This document shows positions 6,037 through 7,893 of a stretch of 7,893 nucleotides of DNA, piece by piece. A program made the translations under genes and the position numbers. The stretch is from NCBI GenBank assembly GCA_937983085.1, contig CALJKZ010000058.1:1-7893 (forward strand), given 5' to 3'. The notes below the pieces were generated by a model. The model was given only the letters and a program-made list of their open reading frames with translations, was not told where the DNA came from and made no database searches. The stretch is from an uncultured Gemmatimonadales bacterium (GTDB lineage: Bacteria; Gemmatimonadota; Gemmatimonadetes; Longimicrobiales; Gaopeijiaceae). How positions within the stretch are numbered: position 1 is the first letter of the stretch; each line of letters begins with the position of its first letter.

Positions 6037-7322
6037 CTGCTTTCGCGAGGCTGGCGGCGAAGGCACCGGCGCCGGTCTTCGTGGCTCGAGGTGCGAACGC
6101 CAGGTCCCTGGCGTTCGAGCTCAGCGGCACGGGCGACGTGGTCCTCACGCAGACGCCGCGCCACGCGTGCGTGCTGCTGGCCACCGGTGCATTCCCGGAC
6201 TCGATGGTGCCCGCGCTGCGCCAGATCCACGACCAGATGAGCCACCCCCGGGGTGTGGTGCTCGCCGGCGCGCACTTCCGCGGTCACGGGCCTCGAGGGG
6301 TGTTCTCCGATCCCGTCGTGGTCACCCCGGAGGGCGACGTGCACGACGCTGTCGTGGTCCTGCACCGCGACCTGATCCTCGGTCGCCGTCCTTCGGCGCC
6401 TCCTCTCCTCCCCGATCGGGATCCGACACCCTGGCGCGGCGTGGGCCCGTACGGTCAAGGAGGAAAAGGCATGACGGGCGGCACCCCGTACGGGCGTCCC
6501 CTCGCCGGACTCGCGGACGATCGTGACGGCCTGAAGCTCGACGCCCTGGAGCTCCGCCTGGGCCCGTTCCTTCCGATGTTCCCCCCCGGCCTGACCCTCA
6601 CGATCAAGCTCCAGGGCGACGTCGTGCAGCAGGCGAGGGTGGGCGACAATCCTTTTCGGACGGACGAGCGGGTGAGCGTCGGCGCACGGTCGAGCGTGTT
6701 CGTCCGTGCGCTCTCGGGCCCCGTCACGATTCGCGAGCTCGAGCACGCCCGCGCAGCCCATCACCTGGAGCGGGTCGGAGAGGCCCTCCGCGCGGCGGGC
6801 CTGGGAGCGCTCGGCGAGCGGGCGGACCGGCTCGCAGCCAACATAGAGCGCGTCGAGGCTGCCGCCGTACGACGCCTCCACCGGCTGCTCCGGCGCTCGC
6901 GAACGCTCGCGTGGGCCACGAGTGGAGTGGGCCGGCTCGAGCCCGACCGGGTCGCCGGCCGCGGTCTGGGGCTCGTGGCCCGTGCATGCGGCCTGCCCGA
7001 AGACCTTCGCACGCAGGACGGTGCGTACAACGAGCTGGGATTCAGCCCCCTCGTCGAAGGGGGCGGAGACGCCTGTGCCCGCTGGCGGCTCCGGCTGGCC
7101 GAGGTCGCCCAGTCGCTGCTTCTGGCGAGCGCGGCCGGCACGCGAACGACGGGCGGCACGGGGAGCGTCGAGTCCCCCTGGGGGAGCATCTCGAGCGACC
7201 ACGCTCCCGTCGGCTCGCTCCTCGAACTGCTCCCCGGAATGCTCGAGGGGTCCGATTGGGGTGACGTGATCACGACGATCGTCAGCCTCGACCTCGATCT
7301 GGAGGAGGCCGCCCGGACATGA
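6027..7322 (+). CDS. NuoB-NuoD-like fusion protein lacking cluster-binding cysteines
   Basis: From TTG 6027 (GGGAG 11 bases upstream; overlaps the NuoA-like gene) the product has 431 residues. GTG 6081 is an alternative start. Residues about 14-125 resemble NuoB or the hydrogenase small subunit: TPRHACVLLATG followed by MVPALRQIHDQMSHPRGVV matches the family's SPR(x)AD...MAPALR(x)(x)YDQMPEPK(x)V core. Residues about 165-431 resemble NuoD or the hydrogenase large subunit: LELRLGPFLP, RAAHHLERVGEALRAAG (242-258), DLRTQDGAYNELGF (326-339), GDACARWRLRLAEVAQSLLL, and DVITTIVSLDLDLEEA at the C-terminus. All four NuoB cysteines are absent: the paired-cysteine site reads ANARSLAFE, the third site GAHF and the last region VVVLHRD. 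The hydrogenase CxxC motifs are also absent. There is no NuoC domain. It should therefore be a structural, non-redox connecting module. A good internal start at 6471 could also yield the NuoD-like part alone. Confidence 0.8.
   Translation: MGLTAFARLAAKAPAPVFVARGANARSLAFELSGTGDVVLTQTPRHACVLLATGAFPDSMVPALRQIHDQMSHPRGVVLAGAHFRGHGPRGVFSDPVVVTPEGDVHDAVVVLHRDLILGRRPSAPPLLPDRDPTPWRGVGPYGQGGKGMTGGTPYGRPLAGLADDRDGLKLDALELRLGPFLPMFPPGLTLTIKLQGDVVQQARVGDNPFRTDERVSVGARSSVFVRALSGPVTIRELEHARAAHHLERVGEALRAAGLGALGERADRLAANIERVEAAAVRRLHRLLRRSRTLAWATSGVGRLEPDRVAGRGLGLVARACGLPEDLRTQDGAYNELGFSPLVEGGGDACARWRLRLAEVAQSLLLASAAGTRTTGGTGSVESPWGSISSDHAPVGSLLELLPGMLEGSDWGDVITTIVSLDLDLEEAART
6457..6473 (+). promoter_or_regulatory. 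Internal ribosome binding site and in-frame ATG inside the NuoB-NuoD-like gene
   Basis: AAGGAGG (6457-6463) stands seven bases before ATG 6471, in frame with the larger protein, at residue 149, where the NuoD-like part begins. This is the best-looking ribosome binding site in the window. Either the NuoD-like half is also made separately (283 residues), or the match is fortuitous because Gly-Gly-Lys-Gly codons create it. Confidence 0.5.
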
Positions 7323-7825
7323 CGACGCCCCTTCCGCTGTGGCTGGCCCCCGCGGTCGTGGCCTCGGTGCTCGCTCCGGCGGTCTACCTCACCTGGGTCC
7401 TGGACCGATGGGTCGGGGCCCGCGTGGCGGGGCGGAGGACGACCCTCGCACAGACCCGCGCGAGCCCGCTCGCCGAGGCCGCACAGCTCATGCTCCAATC
7501 GAGCCCACGCGCGGAGCGACCGGATCGGGTCACCTGGCTGCTCGCCCCGGCATCGCTCTCCGGGTTGGCGGTCGTGGCCGTCGCGACTGTGCCGCTCGGA
7601 CCGATGCTCCACATCGCCGATGCACCGGGCGGCATCGTGCTCTTCGGCGCGGCCATCGCCCTCGTCATGGTCGCCGTCTTCCTGTACGGCTGGAGCGCGA
7701 ACTGGCCGCCCTGCACGGCAAGGAAGCGGCGCTGCTGTTCACCTCCGGCTACGTTTCGAACTGGGCCGCGCTGGGACCCCTGGCGGCCCGCCTGCCCAAC
7801 TGCGCGGTCTTCTCCGACGAGCTGA
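7319..7825 (+). CDS. NuoH-like membrane protein, N-terminal part; reading frame becomes foreign after about 7704
   Basis: The ATG at 7319 overlaps the previous stop as ATGA, with GGAGGAGG 10 bases upstream. Residues 1-129 resemble the N-terminal third of NuoH: helix near 9-30, then LDRWVGARVAGRR, SPLAEAAQLMLQ (like QPLADA(x)KLL(x)K), PDRVTWLLAP with a second helix (73-93), VPLGP, and a third helix (104-122) ending LYGWSAN, the GW(x)SN site of NuoH. After that the translation turns into a Cys/Arg/Pro-rich string with no membrane character and stops at 7823-7825, because the DNA there codes for aminolevulinate synthase in another frame. The true gene should encode over 300 residues, so it is truncated by the junction. 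Conserved NuoH features of the first loop (R(x)GPN) are missing, in keeping with a divergent, non-canonical complex. Confidence 0.75.
   Translation: MTTPLPLWLAPAVVASVLAPAVYLTWVLDRWVGARVAGRRTTLAQTRASPLAEAAQLMLQSSPRAERPDRVTWLLAPASLSGLAVVAVATVPLGPMLHIADAPGGIVLFGAAIALVMVAVFLYGWSANWPPCTARKRRCCSPPATFRTGPRWDPWRPACPTARSSPTS
7690..7704 (+). other. Chimeric junction between NuoH-like and aminolevulinate synthase sequence
   Basis: These 15 bases can be read as the end of the NuoH-like segment (Trp-Ser-Ala-Asn in one frame) and as the start of the synthase segment (Leu-Glu-Arg-Glu-Leu in another). Upstream only the NuoH frame makes sense and downstream only the synthase frame does. Such a shared short stretch is what a misjoined assembly, a chimeric clone or a microhomology-mediated deletion would leave. 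As it lies about 190 bases from the window end, an artefact is the simplest reading. Confidence 0.75.
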
Positions 7826-7893
7826 ACCACGCCTCCATGATCGAGGGCATCCGCCACTCGCGGGCCAAGAAGGCGATCTTCCGGCACAACGAT
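7690..7893 (+). CDS. hemA: 5-aminolevulinate synthase, internal fragment (both ends missing)
   Basis: Sixty-eight codons read LERELAALHGKEAALLFTSG and onward, through GYVSNWAALG, VFSDELNHASMIEGIRHSRA and KKAIFRHND, to the last base. This is the well-conserved middle of the PLP-dependent enzyme that condenses glycine with succinyl-CoA to make 5-aminolevulinate in alphaproteobacteria and mitochondria; the HGKEAALLF(T/S)SGY(V)(S/A)N and SD(x)LNHASMI(x)GI(R) blocks are the evidence. 2-amino-3-ketobutyrate CoA ligase and 8-amino-7-oxononanoate synthase are related, but FRHND and this NHASMI(x)GIR block favour the synthase. No N-terminus or start codon exists upstream: the sequence switches to a NuoH-like gene in another frame. 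The fragment's origin in the same genome is doubtful. Confidence 0.88.
   Translation, partial: MERELAALHGKEAALLFTSGYVSNWAALGPLAARLPNCAVFSDELNHASMIEGIRHSRAKKAIFRHND

Noticed and set aside
5859..7202. Long minus-strand open frame opposite the NuoB-NuoD-like gene
   Set aside because: Arg/Gly/Ala-rich composition without recognisable motifs; the plus strand has clear homology over the same DNA, so this is a high-GC antisense shadow.
5692..7704. Standard NADH dehydrogenase (complex I) or group 4 hydrogenase operon
   Set aside because: No NuoC or NuoI, no cluster- or nickel-binding cysteines, and a PII/SHOCT/YHS context.
7319..7893. A true NuoH-aminolevulinate synthase fusion protein
   Set aside because: The two parts are in different reading frames and the NuoH-phase frame stops at 7825, so no fused product is possible without a frameshift.

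Overview
The window is clearly high-GC and densely coded. It looks like one short bacterial contig, because both ends cut through genes. The organism cannot be named from it. Exported proteins whose signal peptides end in Ala-Gln, frequent GTG/TTG starts and the gene set would suit a Gemmatimonadota-, Acidobacteriota- or Myxococcota-like bacterium, but this is a weak inference. No tRNA, rRNA, CRISPR array or insertion sequence is visible.

Left part, minus strand (about 4567 down to 1). One tightly packed operon encodes two MacB/LolC/FtsX-type permeases, a LolD/MacB-type ATPase with a YHS metal-binding domain fused to its C-terminus, a secreted LolA-like protein, and an outer-membrane beta-barrel protein that runs off the window. 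The first three junctions are 4-base start/stop overlaps and the last is a 26-base overlap. Together these would form an inner membrane to periplasm to outer membrane export or sorting system. Its substrate is not revealed.

Centre (4568-4843). This divergent intergenic region holds a conspicuous imperfect inverted repeat (4654-4704) nested around a second small palindrome. It is a candidate operator or RNA hairpin for one or both operons.

Right part, plus strand (4844 to about 7704). A second packed operon begins with a divergent PII signalling protein. It continues with a small SHOCT membrane protein and a stand-alone YHS protein, then homologues of complex I subunits: NuoA-like, a NuoB-NuoD-like fusion, and the N-terminal part of a NuoH-like protein. 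The NuoB-like domain has lost all four cysteines that would bind the terminal iron-sulfur cluster, and the NuoD-like domain has no nickel-binding cysteines. The module therefore looks like a non-redox relative of complex I or energy-converting hydrogenase, headed by a PII protein. It is the most unusual thing in the window.

Right end (about 7690-7893). The NuoH-like reading frame stops making sense within a 15-base stretch. A different frame then matches the inside of 5-aminolevulinate synthase through to the last base. This is an abrupt chimeric junction, most likely an assembly or library artefact, so downstream subunits of the complex I-like module are missing from the window.

The two operons are divergent, and each carries a YHS domain of the same type. 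This suggests, without proving it, that they serve one process, possibly envelope metal or ion handling under PII control.
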